Shown: in pieces, positions 36,690 through 49,181 of the stretch
How the letters are laid out: each line of letters begins with the position of its first letter
How positions within the stretch are numbered: position 1 is the stretch's first letter
From: Mesorhizobium sp. J428
GTDB taxonomy: Bacteria; Pseudomonadota; Alphaproteobacteria; Rhizobiales; Rhizobiaceae
Length of the DNA: 64,000 nucleotides
Direction of reading: 5' to 3'
Assembly (NCBI RefSeq): GCF_024699925.1
Contig: NZ_JAJOMX010000001.1
Location: 248,001 to 312,000 of the forward strand
Made by a program: the position numbers and the translations under genes
Notes under the pieces: model-generated
The model's database searches: none
Seen by the model: only the letters and a program-made list of their open reading frames with translations
What the model was told of the DNA's origin: nothing

Positions 36690-39464
36690 ATGCTCCGCGC
36701 GGTCTGCCGGGAAGCGGTGGCGCAGAGAGTGCGCCCGGCGCGCGAATGGCGCAGGGAGCATCGCGCTTCCCGCATCACTGCCTTCCTCGCCCTAACCCTG
36801 ATGCTTGCCCTCTGCGGCCCGACGCTGGCTGAAAAACCCCTGCGCGGCGTGGCGCTGGTCATCGGCCAGTCCGACTACGAGCATCTCGCAAAACTGCCCA
36901 ACACGGCCAACGACGCCGACGCGGTCGACGGCCTGTTGGACGACATGGGCTTCGAGACCTCCGCCTCCACTGACCGCGACGCCCGCCGCCTGAAGCGCGA
37001 TCTCGACCTCTTCGTCGAGGATGCTGTGGGGGCCGACCTCGCCGTGGTCTATTATGCCGGCCATGCCGTCGAGGTCGCTGGCGAGAACTATCTGGTGCCG
37101 ACCGACGCGGGCAGCGACTCCGAAAAGCTCGCCGACAGCCTCGTGCCCGTCTCCGACTTCATCGCCAGCCTGCGGAAATCGGCGAGGATCGTCGTCGTCC
37201 TGCTCGACGCCTGCCGCGACAATCCCTTCCCGCCGGGGTTGACCCTCCGCCTCGGCGATGCCGACGCGCCGCAGCCGGTCACGGTCAGCGGCGCCGCCGC
37301 CCGCAGCGTCCAGCGCTTTGCGCCAACCGGCGCCGCAGGCGCGGACGGCCTCGGCACCGTCATTGCCTTCGCCGCCGAGCCCGGCAAGGTCGCGCTCGAC
37401 GGCGAGTCCGGCGGCAACAGTCCCTATGCGGCGGCACTGGTCCGCCACATCGCCGCGATGTCGGGCGAAGAGTTCGGAACCGTCATGCGCATGGTCGGCG
37501 AGGAGGTCTATCTCAAGACCGGTGGAAGGCAGCGCCCCTGGGTCAACGAAAGCCTGCGCCGCCTGCTCTATCTCGGCGCCGCCTCCGCTCCGGTCGAGGG
37601 CGAGGAAGGCGCGATCCTGTCCGAGCGCCGCCAGTTGCTGCTCACCATCGCTGCCCTGCCCGAGATCGGCCGACGTCAGGTCGAGCGCGTCGCGGCCGAC
37701 GGAGGCGTGCCGATGGATGCGCTCTACGGCATGCTGCGGGTCCTCGGCACGGAAGCGCCGAAGGACCCTTCCCGCCTCGACGCGCTGTTGCGCGACCAGA
37801 GCAGGCGCCTGTCAGAGATCATGGCCGAGCGCGCCCGCCTGAAGCAGACCGACCCCGAAATCATCCGCCTCGCGTCCCTTGCCGGCGAAGCGATCAACGA
37901 AGGCGCGCTCGCCACGGCCACCTCGATCTACGAACGCGCCAAGGCACGCGTCGCCTCGCTGTCGCGCGACCTCGATGCGGTTGAATCCGCCATCCGCGAC
38001 CGCCGCATCGAATATGCCCGCGTCTACGCCGAGAGCGCTGCCGCCTACGAGCTCGCCTTCGATTTCGCCGCCGCGGCCAGCGACTACGAACGCGCATTCG
38101 CCGAAGTCGAGCGCTGGGACGACCAGCTCGCCTGGGACTACCGCCGCCGCGCCGTCATCGCCGGCTACCGCCACGGCGAATACAAGGGCGACGCCGCCTC
38201 GCTTGAACGCATCGTTGCCCAACGCGACGAGATCATGCGCCTCGCCGCCCGCCTCCCCTCCAATCTGCCGCACGCCGAGGCGGAACTGCAGATCGGCAAC
38301 GCGCTCAACGTGCTCGGCCGCCAGCGCGCGGATGCGAAGGTGCTGGAAGACGCCGTCGCCGCCTATCGCGAGGCCATCCCGGTCTTCGAGGCGGCGAACG
38401 ACCTCACCGGCCTTTCCCGCGCCCGCAACAACCTCGCCAGCGCGCTCACCTCGCTCGGCGCTAACGACGCCGGCACGGCGCGCCTCGACGAGGCCATCGC
38501 CATCCACCGCCAGCTCGTCGCCGACGCCCCTTTCGAGGCCGACACGCTCGAATGGATGACCGCCCGCCTCAACCTCGCTTCTGCCCTGTCCCGGCTCGGC
38601 GAGCGCTCCGGCTCCACCGCCACGGCGCGCGAGGCCATGGAGCTCCTGTCGGAGATCGTCACCCGCACCAGCCCAGACGCCGACCCGATCCCTTGGGCCC
38701 TCGCCAAGTTCAACCTCGCCGGCACCATGCTCTTCGTCGGCGAGCGCGAGGGCAATCCGAAGATGCTGGCCGATTCGACCAAGGCCGGCGAGGATGTGCT
38801 GAAAATCTGGACCCGCGACGCCTTCCCGCTCTACTGGGCCTCCGTCCATAACAATATCGGCAACGCCTATCAGGCGCTCGGCTTCGGCATGGCCGACGAC
38901 ACCTTCTTCCGCGCCGCCGAATACGAATACCGCGACGCGCTGGAGGAGTGGCGCAAGGACCGCGTGCCGGACGACTGGGCCAAGGCCACCAACAACCTCG
39001 CCAACGTGCTGAAGAAGCTCGGCGCATCCACCGGCGAGGAGACGAAGCTGGAACAGGCCATCGCCGCCTACCGCGCCTGCATGGACGTCTGGACCCGCCC
39101 CGACAAACCGCTCTCCTGGGCCTCTGCCCAGAACAACATGGGCGACGCGCTGACGATCCTCGGCACAAAGCGCAGGGACGCCCCCCTCTTACGCTCTGCC
39201 ATCGAAGCCTTCGACCTCGCGCTTGCCGAATGGACCCGCGACCGTCTCCCCTACGACTGGTCCGTCGCCACCAACAACCGCGGCGGCGCCCTGGTCGCAC
39301 TCGGCGAAATCACGTCAAGCGCCGACCTGATCCGTCAGGGGATCACCGCCATCGAAGCCGCCTGGGCCTATGACAGGAAAACGGGCGAGACGGACTACGA
39401 CGACTACTACCGCAAACGCATCGAGACGGCGCAAAAGGCATTGGACGGCCTGAAGGCCCGTTAG
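36690..39464 (+). CDS. Exported caspase-like protease with TPR repeats, second copy
   Basis: A 924-residue paralogue of the preceding protein. A signal segment (ITAFLALTLMLALCGPTLA) follows a basic N-terminus. Catalytic His125 is in YYAGHAVEVAGENY and Cys175 in LLDACRDNPFP. The caspase domain and the following 200 residues align closely with copy 1, while the TPR part is about 500 residues shorter (units such as WAKATNNLANVLKKLG). Starts at GTG 36621, ATG 36690 or GTG 36729 are possible. The two genes probably form one transcript. Confidence 0.88.
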   Translation: MLRAVCREAVAQRVRPAREWRREHRASRITAFLALTLMLALCGPTLAEKPLRGVALVIGQSDYEHLAKLPNTANDADAVDGLLDDMGFETSASTDRDARRLKRDLDLFVEDAVGADLAVVYYAGHAVEVAGENYLVPTDAGSDSEKLADSLVPVSDFIASLRKSARIVVVLLDACRDNPFPPGLTLRLGDADAPQPVTVSGAAARSVQRFAPTGAAGADGLGTVIAFAAEPGKVALDGESGGNSPYAAALVRHIAAMSGEEFGTVMRMVGEEVYLKTGGRQRPWVNESLRRLLYLGAASAPVEGEEGAILSERRQLLLTIAALPEIGRRQVERVAADGGVPMDALYGMLRVLGTEAPKDPSRLDALLRDQSRRLSEIMAERARLKQTDPEIIRLASLAGEAINEGALATATSIYERAKARVASLSRDLDAVESAIRDRRIEYARVYAESAAAYELAFDFAAAASDYERAFAEVERWDDQLAWDYRRRAVIAGYRHGEYKGDAASLERIVAQRDEIMRLAARLPSNLPHAEAELQIGNALNVLGRQRADAKVLEDAVAAYREAIPVFEAANDLTGLSRARNNLASALTSLGANDAGTARLDEAIAIHRQLVADAPFEADTLEWMTARLNLASALSRLGERSGSTATAREAMELLSEIVTRTSPDADPIPWALAKFNLAGTMLFVGEREGNPKMLADSTKAGEDVLKIWTRDAFPLYWASVHNNIGNAYQALGFGMADDTFFRAAEYEYRDALEEWRKDRVPDDWAKATNNLANVLKKLGASTGEETKLEQAIAAYRACMDVWTRPDKPLSWASAQNNMGDALTILGTKRRDAPLLRSAIEAFDLALAEWTRDRLPYDWSVATNNRGGALVALGEITSSADLIRQGITAIEAAWAYDRKTGETDYDDYYRKRIETAQKALDGLKAR

Positions 39465-39473
39465 GGCCTGCGG

Positions 39474-40958
39474 CTATTGTGACGCAGCGGTCGCGAGCGG
39501 CGGCAACGAGCCTGTCTGTATCGTCAGCTTGGACACCCGTCCATTGGCGCCAATCGGATCGATCCGCAAGACGGTGCCTTTGAAATCCTCGGGGAGAATG
39601 ATCCCGAAGTCGCGCGGTCCCGGAGCATCCGTAAGCGGCAGGGAGAACCCTTCGAAATACGCGCCGTTCTGATTGGCCGGCTTCTGGATGGGCAGGAAGA
39701 CTGAGCCCTTTTGCCTGACCGTCGTCTCGAACGAGATTCGGACACATGGCCTGCCCTGGTCGGGTAGTTTTATGTATATCTGCGGATCTATTCCCGCCTC
39801 GAAATCCCCGGCTTTAAGTTCGGTCATGTTTTTAAGTCTGAGGCTGTCTTTCCCCGCGTCCGACACCGCGCATTCCCGGGCGGCACTGGCGTTCACGTCC
39901 AGAATCGCCGCGCCGACACCGCGTGCCCATGAAATCTGCCGCCCGAGCACGCGCGGAAACAGCTCTCGCTCTACCGAATTCACCAGAACATAGCCTGGTC
40001 TTTCCGCGAAGGCCGCTTTGACTTGCGCATCAAAATCCGTTGCGCGGAATGACAGGAATTTCGGATTAAGGAAGACGCCTCTCAGAAAAGGCACAGCCGA
40101 TCCATAGAAGGAATCATGCACGATAAGAGTTGAAGGGAGCCTATCTCCTGAAATTTTATCAAGTTCACTCATGAATCCTCGATAAGATTGGTAATCTTCT
40201 TGGTATGATACTCGTAAGATATTTTTTGTTATATCTGTCTCCCTGAAGACCACACTTGATGGAGCCGACGGAGCGCTCAAATCCTCGCCAAGGTATATCT
40301 TCGCGATTTGCGAAATCGATAGGATCTTCCCCAATTCATTCCAGTGGGTATCCGTCTTAAAATAGAGCAGATCGTCCGTATACCGGTGTCCGAGGACCTT
40401 GAGGTGATCGATCACGCTCGAGCCGCTAGCTTCTGCAAGCTCTCGCCACCTGCGCGAAGACCGGATCTTGCAACCTGCGGCAGCTTCGGCGGCTGGTCCA
40501 AGCCTCTCTGGATAGACGACTTCCTTGTCCGGCGAGACAGACACACGAAAGTCGGTGCCTACCGCCCCAGCGAGCGCGCGCATTGCCTCGATCCGCGCCA
40601 GACCAACACTGATGTCGCGATCCGAAAGGCATGCCCCGTTTTGGAAACCAGGCTTGTAGAACAGCCATCCACCTTCCCCGGAAATTGCCTGCAAGGTATT
40701 GACGAAGCCGAACACCTTGAAATCCATGGTATTCTTGACTCGGATGGCGTCCATGCCGATGGGAGAGTTGGTCACGAGCCGCCGCGACAAGTCGTTGCGG
40801 TACCTATCGTCCGGCATTAGCAATTTGGCGGAGGTAAGTTCCACCACTGATACCGCTTTCTCGGCCGCTGGGTCGAGCCCCATAACCGCAAGGCTTCCTA
40901 GTGGCGCCGCCAGGAACACGGCGAAGACGGCGGCGGTGACGAGATTGGCGAGCTTCAT
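39474..40958 (-). CDS. AlgJ/AlgX-like O-acetylation protein
   Basis: A 494-residue protein with an N-terminal signal anchor (MKLANLVTAAVFAVFLAAPL) and an SGNH-like domain with the AlgX/AlgJ motif KTDTHWNELG near residue 220 and the serine loop STLIVHDSFYGSA near 290. AlgJ-type proteins work with a membrane acyl-transferase to O-acetylate exported polysaccharide. The start at 40958 is two bases after the stop of the MBOAT gene, so the two form one operon. Its C-terminal stretch is less GC-rich than its neighbours, which may indicate transfer. Confidence 0.85.
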   Translation of the reverse strand: MKLANLVTAAVFAVFLAAPLGSLAVMGLDPAAEKAVSVVELTSAKLLMPDDRYRNDLSRRLVTNSPIGMDAIRVKNTMDFKVFGFVNTLQAISGEGGWLFYKPGFQNGACLSDRDISVGLARIEAMRALAGAVGTDFRVSVSPDKEVVYPERLGPAAEAAAGCKIRSSRRWRELAEASGSSVIDHLKVLGHRYTDDLLYFKTDTHWNELGKILSISQIAKIYLGEDLSAPSAPSSVVFRETDITKNILRVSYQEDYQSYRGFMSELDKISGDRLPSTLIVHDSFYGSAVPFLRGVFLNPKFLSFRATDFDAQVKAAFAERPGYVLVNSVERELFPRVLGRQISWARGVGAAILDVNASAARECAVSDAGKDSLRLKNMTELKAGDFEAGIDPQIYIKLPDQGRPCVRISFETTVRQKGSVFLPIQKPANQNGAYFEGFSLPLTDAPGPRDFGIILPEDFKGTVLRIDPIGANGRVSKLTIQTGSLPPLATAASQ

Positions 40959-40960
40959 CC

Positions 40961-42373
40961 TCAGAACCTGAAATAGAGGAAGGGCGAGAACGACTGCGGA
41001 ATGACGTAGATCGTGCACACGGTGACCGCAGCGACGACGAAGGCCAGACGGCCGTATCGCGCGAGTTCGCCGCTCGCGCCTGCGACGACCACGCCCGCCG
41101 GCCGGAACTCACCTTGCATCAGGATGAGCAGGCAGGCGAGCAGCATCGTCGCCGTCGCCTGCGGGGAGAGCGCAAGCTGCACGCCTCCTGGAATCGTCCA
41201 CGCCCCCTCGGCGAGCGGCGAGGCCATGGCCCGCAGATGGCTGACGAAGGCGGGCAGGTCAGGCGCCCTGAACATCACCCAGCCGACGATCACCACCGGG
41301 AAGAAGTAGATCAGCCGCAGCGCCTGCGAGGCGACCGCCCTGCCGCCCAGCAGCAGCCGCTCCCCGATCAGGAACGCGCCGTGATAGATGCCCCACAGCA
41401 CGAAGGTCCACGCCGCCCCGTGCCAGACGCCGGTGGCGAGGAAGACGATCATCAGGTTGACATAGGTGCGCACCGGTCCCGCCCGGTTGCCGCCGAGCGG
41501 AATGTAGAGATAGTCGCGGAACCAGGTCGATAGCGACATGTGCCAGCGCCGCCAGAACTCGGTCACCGTCGCCGCCGCGTAAGGATGGTTGAAGTTCTCC
41601 CGGAAGCGGATGCCGAACATCATGGCCAGCCCGATCGCCATGTCGGAATAGCCGGAGAAGTCGAAATAGATCTGGATCGAATAGGCGATGGCGCCGAGCC
41701 AGGCCGATGCGAAGGTCTGGTCTGCGCCCGCCAGCGCGAAGGACGCGTCCGCCACGCCTGCGACGCTGTCGGCGATCAGCACCTTCTTGCACAGGCCGAC
41801 CATGAACCGTGCGGCACCCGCGGCGAAGATGTCGGTGTCCAGCTCGGGATGGTGGAAATCCTTCTCGACATCCTTGTATCGCACGATCGGACCGGCGATC
41901 AGCTGCGGGAAGAACGCCTTGTAGGCCGCGAACAGCACGATGTTGCGCTCGGCCTTCACCTCACGGCGCCACACGTCGATGACGTAGGAGATGCCCTGGA
42001 AGGTGAAGAAGGAGATGCCGATCGGCAGCACGATCGCCTCGGCGAAGGCCTTGAGCGGCTCCGAGCCGAAGAAGCCGACGCTGCCCAGCAGGAAGGCGGT
42101 GTATTTGTAATAGCACAGGATCAGCACGTTGAGGCCGATCACCGCCGCCACGACGCTCCTGCGATGCCACCGCTCCACCGCGAGCGCGCCGGCATAGTTC
42201 AGCACGATGCTGACGAGCAGCAGGAAGACGTAGAGGCCCGACGACCAGTAGAAGAAGATCAGGCTCGACAGCAGGATGAACGGAGAGAACAGTCTCGTGC
42301 CGTTCAGGATCACTCCCAACAGCAGCGTGACCGGCAGATACAGGTAGAGAAAAGCCTGGTCCGAGAATACCAT
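40961..42373 (-). CDS. MBOAT-family O-acyltransferase (AlgI-like)
   Basis: A 470-residue polytopic membrane protein of the membrane-bound O-acyltransferase family. The family core is visible as PYAAATVTEFWRRWHMSLST, YIPLGGNRAG and the catalytic His in ATGVWHGAAWTFVLWG. With the AlgJ-like partner it should transfer acetyl groups across the membrane to an extracytoplasmic glycan. No polysaccharide synthase genes are adjacent, so the acceptor is unknown. Confidence 0.93.
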   Translation of the reverse strand: MVFSDQAFLYLYLPVTLLLGVILNGTRLFSPFILLSSLIFFYWSSGLYVFLLLVSIVLNYAGALAVERWHRRSVVAAVIGLNVLILCYYKYTAFLLGSVGFFGSEPLKAFAEAIVLPIGISFFTFQGISYVIDVWRREVKAERNIVLFAAYKAFFPQLIAGPIVRYKDVEKDFHHPELDTDIFAAGAARFMVGLCKKVLIADSVAGVADASFALAGADQTFASAWLGAIAYSIQIYFDFSGYSDMAIGLAMMFGIRFRENFNHPYAAATVTEFWRRWHMSLSTWFRDYLYIPLGGNRAGPVRTYVNLMIVFLATGVWHGAAWTFVLWGIYHGAFLIGERLLLGGRAVASQALRLIYFFPVVIVGWVMFRAPDLPAFVSHLRAMASPLAEGAWTIPGGVQLALSPQATATMLLACLLILMQGEFRPAGVVVAGASGELARYGRLAFVVAAVTVCTIYVIPQSFSPFLYFRF

Positions 42374-42617
42374 CTATCTGCCGGAAGAAATGACTGTGCT
42401 GTCGCAGATCGCAGATGAACGCTTCGGAGTCAATTCGCGCCGCGAGCGACGGACTGCTCGGGCGAACCGCAAGGCCGCAATCCACCTCTCCCTTGCCGAT
42501 AGGGGGTTACATCGCTCCCGCTTCTCCCCTATAGAGCCCGCCTAGCCTTACATCGGAATCGATCGGCCGCCGGCGGACCTGCCCGCACCGGCGGCTTGCG
42601 CACACGCCGGGACCACC

Positions 42618-46112
<3,495 letters not shown>

Positions 46113-46139
46113 GCGACCGAGCGCGGCGCCCCTGTCTCC

Positions 46140-46230
46140 CCCCGCGAGGGGAGAAAGCAATTTCAGCACCTTAGCGAGCCGCCGAAGGCGATAGCTCGCT
46201 AAGTGCTAGAAATCGCAAGAGAGGGGGGTG
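46140..46230. repeat. Mosaic palindromic intergenic repeat
   Basis: An imperfect inverted repeat: GCAATTTCAGCACCTTAGCGAGC (arm at 46157-46179) against GCTCGCTAAGTGCTAGAAATCGC (46194-46216), around CGCCGAAGGCGATA. G-rich flanks (GCGAGGGGAG and GAGAGGGGGG) complete it. It resembles the mosaic palindromes scattered in rhizobial genomes. It lies between carB and the retron island. Confidence 0.65.
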
Positions 46231-46329
46231 AGAGCCCGGTTCGCCGAAGGCGAAGTCACTAGGCTCGTCTAAAAAGTCGGCGTAAGGCTGGTCGGGGTAA
46301 CCGCAGGCAGCGCTCAGGCACCTGTGCCT

Positions 46330-47771
46330 CTACGCATCCTTTTTCTCGACAAGAGCCAGTATTGCGTCCGCAACACCATCGATAAATTCTTCCTCTTTTC
46401 CTGAATCGTCAGGCCATTTCTTGTATAACGTCTCTGCCAGTAGAGGATAATTTTCGTCTACAGAGAAATCAGAGTCGACGATCGGCAATATTCTTCCCTT
46501 TCTATCAATATTCATTGAAATCGCACTGTTAAGTTCTTTATTAGTCCACCCCTTCTTCGAAAATCTATTTGATAGAAAAGGAACAAAGTAGGTCGACTTA
46601 AGAAGACCATGGTTTATCTTCTCTACAATTGAATCTCCCCATACAATACTGCTTTCGTCAAAGAATACCTTTACGCCAAGACTTTCCAGTCTCTCCTTAA
46701 GTTTCCTTATCTTATCTTTATCTTCGCTTGCGTGCGAAAGGAATACATCAAATTCACGCACCATATCGGCCATTTTAATCACCCATTCAGGACTTTTCAG
46801 CCCCGCAACAACAGCTTCTTTGCATAGCTTTGCGAGCACCGGGTCATTAGTGCCGCGAACTTGTCGAATGAAGGATAGCTGACCGGATATATGACTCCAC
46901 ATCATACCATCATCCGCATTTGCACCAATCCAAATTTTCGCTGCCGATGACGCTCCGAATCGCTTGATTGAGTAGATTTTCATCCTCAATCGCGAGATAT
47001 CACGACGCCAGACATTGGCCCTTCGATTTACTATCAGGCCGGTAACCTCCTGACGCTCATACTGAAATAGAAGTCTGGTCTTTGACTGGTTAATCTCAAA
47101 TCCAGAATGCTTGAACGCATCATTAATAGATCGCCCAATCTGAACGACACGATTGCCAAATGCCGGCTCCCAGCTTTGAACTATATCTGCCGGTACATTT
47201 CTCTTACTAGACGATATGGTTATATCGTCAGCGTACCGTGTATACTTAAGCTGCTCTTTCGCCGCGAGCTCGACAAGCCGCTTGTCTAAGTTGTGAGCAA
47301 TAATATTCGCCAGCACAGGTGACGTTGTAGCACCCTGGGGTAATCCGTTGTTGTAAGTCGTAATACGGGCAAGTATGGTTGCAACACGCTCATTGAATCC
47401 AAAATAAGGTGAAATAAATAAACCTCTAATTCTAGCAAAACCAATTGATGGGTAAAAATCCTTTACATCAATATTAAGAACCCACCTTTGCCTCTCGTGA
47501 TACTGAGCATTAGTTAAGAAGGATTGCCCTTTCACATATCCTCTCACAAAAATCTTCGGTTTGTAGTGCGCAACAAGCACTCTAGCAAGCCTATTCTGCG
47601 AGAACGCCAGCCCCTTCTTTGGCGCTGAGATGTTACGAACACCCCCGCGTTTCTTTGGTATCGTGAATTCTCGATAGTAAACGTCCCATCAGAAGCATGC
47701 TGTACAACATAAAAAAATCTCTCTGGGTCAAGACCCAGCGCATGGGCTACGTCTTTCACAGAATGGGCCAT
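46330..47771 (-). CDS. Retron reverse transcriptase fused to a TIR domain (frameshifted)
   Basis: Two frames join to give about 480 residues. The N-terminus (MAHSVKDVAHALGLDPERFF) reads to GTFTIEN; after one missing base at the GAATTC at 47665-47669 it continues TIPKKRGGVRNISAPKKG. Retron hallmarks are NAQYH (about residues 88-92), catalytic TRYADD (near 180) and VTG (near 243). From about 341 a TIR domain begins (REFDVFLSHASEDKDKI), with the putative catalytic Glu in GWTNKEL. RT-TIR fusions are known antiphage retrons whose TIR would deplete NAD+. The AT-rich sequence marks horizontal transfer. Confidence 0.92.
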
Positions 47772-47822
47772 CTGCAATCTGAACAGCGGCCCGCCAAAGC
47801 TTTCTTGAGTGGGGGTATCGAC

Positions 47823-47834
47823 GGCTTGGCCCTC
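47823..47834 (-). repeat. Retron a2 segment
   Basis: This 12-base arm is exactly complementary to a1 at 49134-49145. It is 51 bases upstream of the RT start, on the RT side of the IS. Confidence 0.75.
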
Positions 47835-47964
47835 GCTCTTTACCTTTCAGCGTGTTGCCGGTGGATCATTCCGGCCGGCGCGGCGTTGTGTAGTAACGTT
47901 TCAGCTGACGTTGCCCCCTGGAATGCCCTCGGTTTGAACTGGACTCCGTCGAAAGGAGACGGAG

Positions 47965-48228
47965 ATGAAGAGAAGCCGGTTCACGGAAGACCAGATCATC
48001 GGCGTGCTGAAGGAGCACCAGGCGGGAATCCCGACGGCAGAGCTGTGCCGCAAACACGGGATCTCGGAGGCGACCTTCTACAACTGGCGTAATCGCTATG
48101 GCGGCATGGAAGTGTCGGACGCCCGGCGGCTGAGGAGCCTCGAGGACGAGAACCGGCGGCTGAAGAAGCTACTAGCGGAATCTATGCTGGACGTCGCGAC
48201 GCTGAAGGAAGCACTGGGAAAGTTCTGA
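47965..48228 (+). CDS. IS407-like transposase OrfA
   Basis: An 87-residue DNA-binding protein. A helix-turn-helix ([16 protein letters not shown], then [20 protein letters not shown]) is followed by a leucine-zipper-like helix ([20 protein letters not shown]). AAAGGAG lies a few bases before the ATG. It is made alone or joined to OrfB by -1 frameshifting, as in other IS3 elements; GGGAAAG just before the stop is a possible slip site. Confidence 0.95.
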   Translation: MKRSRFTEDQIIGVLKEHQAGIPTAELCRKHGISEATFYNWRNRYGGMEVSDARRLRSLEDENRRLKKLLAESMLDVATLKEALGKF

Positions 48229-48251
48229 CGCCCAGGACAAGGAAGCGCTTC

Positions 48252-49073
48252 GTGGCCTGGGCGATCGAAGAGAAGTGCTACTCGCAGCGGCGTGCCTGCA
48301 GTCTGGTCGGGCTCGACCCGAAGACCTATCGCTATGCGTCGCGGCGACCGGACGATGCCGCGGTGCGGGCGCGGCTGAAAGAGCTGGCGCTTGAGCGGCG
48401 TCGGTTCGGCTATCGGCGGCTGCTCATCCTTCTGCGGCGCGAGGGCATCGAACTGAACCACAAGAAGCTGTTCCGGCTATACCGGGAGGAGCGGCTGACG
48501 GTGAAGAAGCGCGGCGGCCGCAAGCGGGCGCTGGGCACGCGGGCGCCGATGACGCTGCCGCAGGGAGCAAACCAACGATGGAGCCTGGACTTCGTATCCG
48601 ACATGCTCGCCGATGGCAGACGCTTCCGCGTCCTGGTGGTGGTCGACGACTTCACTCGGGAGTGCCTGGCACTCGTGGTCGACACGTCACTGTCGGGCAT
48701 GCGGGTGGCGCGGGAACTGGACGCCATCGTCGAGACGCGCGGCCGACCGCTGATGATCGTCTCCGACAACGGCACCGAGCTGACGTCGCGGGCGATCCTG
48801 CAGTGGCAGGAGGACAACCGCGTCGAGTGGCACTACATCGCGCCGGGCAAGCCGACCCAGAACGGCTTCGTCGAAAGCCTGAACGGCCGCTTGCGCGACG
48901 AATGCCTCAACGAGCACCTGTTCCGCGGCATGGCAGCGGCACGCCGCATCATTGAAGAGTGGAGGATCGACTACAACGAGCACCGGCCACACACGAGCCT
49001 GCGTGGCCTCACCCCGAACGAGTTTGCAAACCGGTCCAGATCGGACCACAAGGAGAACAGAGTCCAGTTATGA
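48252..49073 (+). CDS. IS407-like transposase OrfB (DDE integrase core)
   Basis: A 273-residue transposase from GTG 48252, in the -1 frame relative to orfA. The catalytic triad is visible: Asp in [13 protein letters not shown], Asp in [12 protein letters not shown] and Glu in [17 protein letters not shown]. The C-terminal [20 protein letters not shown] is the family tail. No damage is seen, so the element may be active. Confidence 0.95.
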   Translation: MAWAIEEKCYSQRRACSLVGLDPKTYRYASRRPDDAAVRARLKELALERRRFGYRRLLILLRREGIELNHKKLFRLYREERLTVKKRGGRKRALGTRAPMTLPQGANQRWSLDFVSDMLADGRRFRVLVVVDDFTRECLALVVDTSLSGMRVARELDAIVETRGRPLMIVSDNGTELTSRAILQWQEDNRVEWHYIAPGKPTQNGFVESLNGRLRDECLNEHLFRGMAAARRIIEEWRIDYNEHRPHTSLRGLTPNEFANRSRSDHKENRVQL

Positions 49074-49133
49074 ATGAGGGCTGATCGGGGGCAACGTCAC
49101 AGCGAGTAGCCGTGGATTCAACAGCTCCAACTA

Positions 49134-49145
49134 GAGGGCCAAGCC
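49134..49145 (-). repeat. Retron a1 segment
   Basis: This is the 5' arm of the 12-bp a1/a2 pair, at the predicted transcription start and on the far side of the IS from the RT. Confidence 0.75.
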
Positions 49146-49151
49146 AAGTGT

Positions 49152-49181
49152 AGGCTATTTCCGACCCCTCTTGGTTGTCAA
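49152..49181 (-). promoter_or_regulatory. Predicted retron promoter
   Basis: On the minus strand a consensus -35 TTGACA (49181-49176) is followed, 18 bases later, by a TAGCCT -10-like box (49157-49152). Transcription would start about seven bases on, at the first base of a1. After the IS insertion it can no longer read directly through msd into the RT. Confidence 0.55.

Larger units (their letters stand above)
47906..49099 (+). mobile_element. IS3-family element (IS407-like), complete, 1194 bp
   Basis: Ends are TGACGTTGCCCCC and its inverse GGGGGCAACGTCA, with the 5'-TG...CA-3' termini of IS3. A 4-bp duplication, CAGC, flanks it (47902-47905 and 49100-49103), the length typical of the IS407 group. 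It carries intact orfA and orfB with a DDE transposase. Intact ends, frames and duplications mean a recent insertion. It lies inside the retron ncRNA, opposite in direction to the RT. Confidence 0.95.
47823..49145 (-). ncRNA. Retron ncRNA gene (msr-msd), interrupted by an IS element
   Basis: A perfect 12-bp inverted repeat, GAGGGCCAAGCC at 49134-49145 and GGCTTGGCCCTC at 47823-47834, fits retron a1 and a2 segments. Removing the IS (47906-49099) and one CAGC copy leaves a transcript of about 125 nt that ends about 50 bases before the RT start. After a1 comes TAG and a hairpin AGCTGT-N7-ACGGCT (msr-like); past the insertion point a GC-rich hairpin (GCCGG-N9-CCGGC) and a2 follow. Exact msr and msd borders are inferred, not proven. 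Confidence 0.75.
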
